Below, in pieces: positions 6,329-6,695 of a stretch of 6,695 nt of DNA. A program made the translations under genes and the position numbers. This DNA comes from Acidobacteriaceae bacterium (GTDB lineage: Bacteria; Acidobacteriota; Terriglobia; Terriglobales; Acidobacteriaceae): NCBI GenBank assembly GCA_003156495.1, contig PMHC01000048.1, positions 1-6,695 of the forward strand. Reading direction: 5' to 3'. The notes beneath the pieces are model-generated. The model did no database searches. It was not told where the DNA came from and saw only the letters and a program-made list of their open reading frames with translations. The number at the start of each line of letters is the position of its first letter. Within the stretch, counting starts at the first letter, position 1.

Positions 6329-6359
6329 GGTGCCCCAGGTCTCGATTTTGAGACCTGGG
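6329..6359 (+). repeat. Second GGTGCCCCA palindrome, downstream of the GH127 gene
   Basis: A perfect 10-bp inverted repeat, cccaggtctc (6334-6343) and gagacctggg (6350-6359), closes on the six-base loop gatttt. It begins with GGTGCCCCA (6329-6337), the same nine bases that open the palindrome after the esterase gene. Just upstream is a small exact stem, agttg-tac-caact (6313-6325). No T-run follows, so this is not a standard terminator, although its place 33 bases after the stop codon suggests it shapes the mRNA 3' end. It is most likely a member of a dispersed palindromic repeat family. Confidence 0.6.
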
Positions 6360-6591
6360 AAAGCACGAACTCAATGGAATTTCTTCATCTGGTCAGAGTC
6401 CTGGCTTCCAACAGCAATCCTGGGAAAATGCGGACTGCTTTCTCTGGCAGACACTCAGGATGCAGCTTCCGGGCAAGAGCAGCGCGAGGGCGTGAATGGT
6501 GATTGCACATTTCACATGATGAATCTGCTTTCTCCCGAGAGAACGGAAATATTCAACACGACGAAATGACACCGATGTAGAAAGGAAAACC
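6360..6591. other. Non-coding gap between the palindrome and the insertion sequence
   Basis: I see no credible gene here. A 79-codon open frame (6330-6569) starts inside the palindrome, lacks a ribosome binding site and has no recognisable domain; an antisense frame (6393-6677) crosses the insertion-sequence boundary. A 10-bp direct repeat, ctgctttctc, occurs at 6435-6444 and 6525-6534. A 5-bp stem, ttctc-ccga-gagaa, lies near 6529-6542. The stretch looks less GC-rich than the genes before it and may be decayed sequence. Confidence 0.5.
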
Positions 6592-6695
6592 TGGAGTGCC
6601 CGGCTGTTTTTGTACCAGAGGAAGAGCGAGAAACTGGTATAGAAGGAGCCCTGAATGGCGCAGAGGAAGAAGTACACGCCGGAGCAGATTGTGAG
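6592..6695 (+). mobile_element. Left end of an IS3-family insertion sequence (partial)
   Basis: The element is recognised from its OrfA start at 6655. The likely outer end is near 6592, where tggagtgcccggctg begins. It starts with TG as IS3-family ends do, and it lies 63 bases before the orfA start, a usual distance for this family. The right end, the second inverted repeat and any target-site duplication are outside the window, so the exact boundary is a prediction. Confidence 0.6.
6655..6695 (+). CDS. IS3-family transposase OrfA, N-terminal fragment
   Basis: Thirteen codons are visible before the window ends, reading MAQRKKYTPEQIV. This is the characteristic opening of IS3-family OrfA proteins, whose N-terminal helix-turn-helix binds the element's inverted repeats; the RKKYTPEQIV form is very common among them. 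A good ribosome binding site, AAGGAG (6643-6648), lies six bases before the ATG. In intact elements OrfA is followed by OrfB, joined by programmed -1 frameshifting; that part is not visible. Whether this copy is intact cannot be judged. Confidence 0.8.
   Translation, partial: MAQRKKYTPEQIV

Noticed and set aside
6334..6359. Palindrome as a standard rho-independent terminator
   Set aside because: The stem is strong, but it is followed by aaagcacgaac and not by a T-run on the + strand. On the - strand it is followed by ggcacctac, also without a T-run.
6435..6534. 10-bp direct repeat ctgctttctc as a possible attachment or target-site duplication
   Set aside because: The two copies are 90 bases apart with nothing element-like between them, and neither borders the predicted insertion-sequence end.
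6330..6569. 79-codon + strand open frame after the GH127 gene
   Set aside because: Its first codons are encoded by the palindrome itself, there is no ribosome binding site, and the product has no recognisable features. Such frames arise wherever this repeat occurs.
6393..6677. 94-codon - strand open frame across the insertion-sequence boundary
   Set aside because: It crosses the predicted end of the IS and is antisense to the orfA start; its composition does not look like a real protein.

Overview
The window looks like a chromosomal piece of a plant-polysaccharide-degrading, Gram-negative-type soil bacterium, most likely an acidobacterium. This is an inference. It rests on the moderately GC-rich coding style, on a run of exported carbohydrate-active enzymes of kinds common in that phylum, and on imperfect palindromes opening with GGTGCCCCA in two intergenic gaps. 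No rRNA or other marker gene is present, so the phylum call is only moderately secure.

Layout, all genes on the + strand. (1) Bases 1-325: the 3' end of a secreted protein finishing in a ricin-B-like beta-trefoil lectin domain, probably the tail of a glycoside hydrolase. (2) 464-1570: a secreted alpha/beta-hydrolase of the esterase D / FrmB / CE1 type. (3) 1571-1811: a gap with a nested palindromic repeat and a second GC-rich hairpin. (4) 1812-4190: a secreted GH31 enzyme, best read as an alpha-xylosidase. (5) 4191-4370: a regulatory gap with a long hairpin, a LacI-type operator-like site, a possible -10 box and a leader hairpin beside the ribosome binding site. (6) 4371-6296: a Tat-exported GH127/GH146-type (DUF1680) beta-L-arabinofuranosidase. 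(7) 6297-6591: non-coding sequence that starts with a second GGTGCCCCA palindrome. (8) From about 6592 to the window end: the left end of an IS3-family insertion sequence with the first 13 codons of its OrfA.

Taken together, genes 1 to 3 and the GH127 gene look like a small carbohydrate-utilisation cluster acting outside the cytoplasm. A lectin-tailed enzyme would bind the polymer, an esterase would remove acyl groups, and two exo-acting hydrolases would remove alpha-xylose and beta-L-arabinofuranose from side chains. A xyloglucan whose side chains carry terminal beta-L-arabinofuranose would fit this set, but the substrate is not proven by the sequence. The gaps of 138, 241 and 180 bp suggest that the genes need not form one tight operon. 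I found no CRISPR, tRNA, rRNA, phage or defence system.
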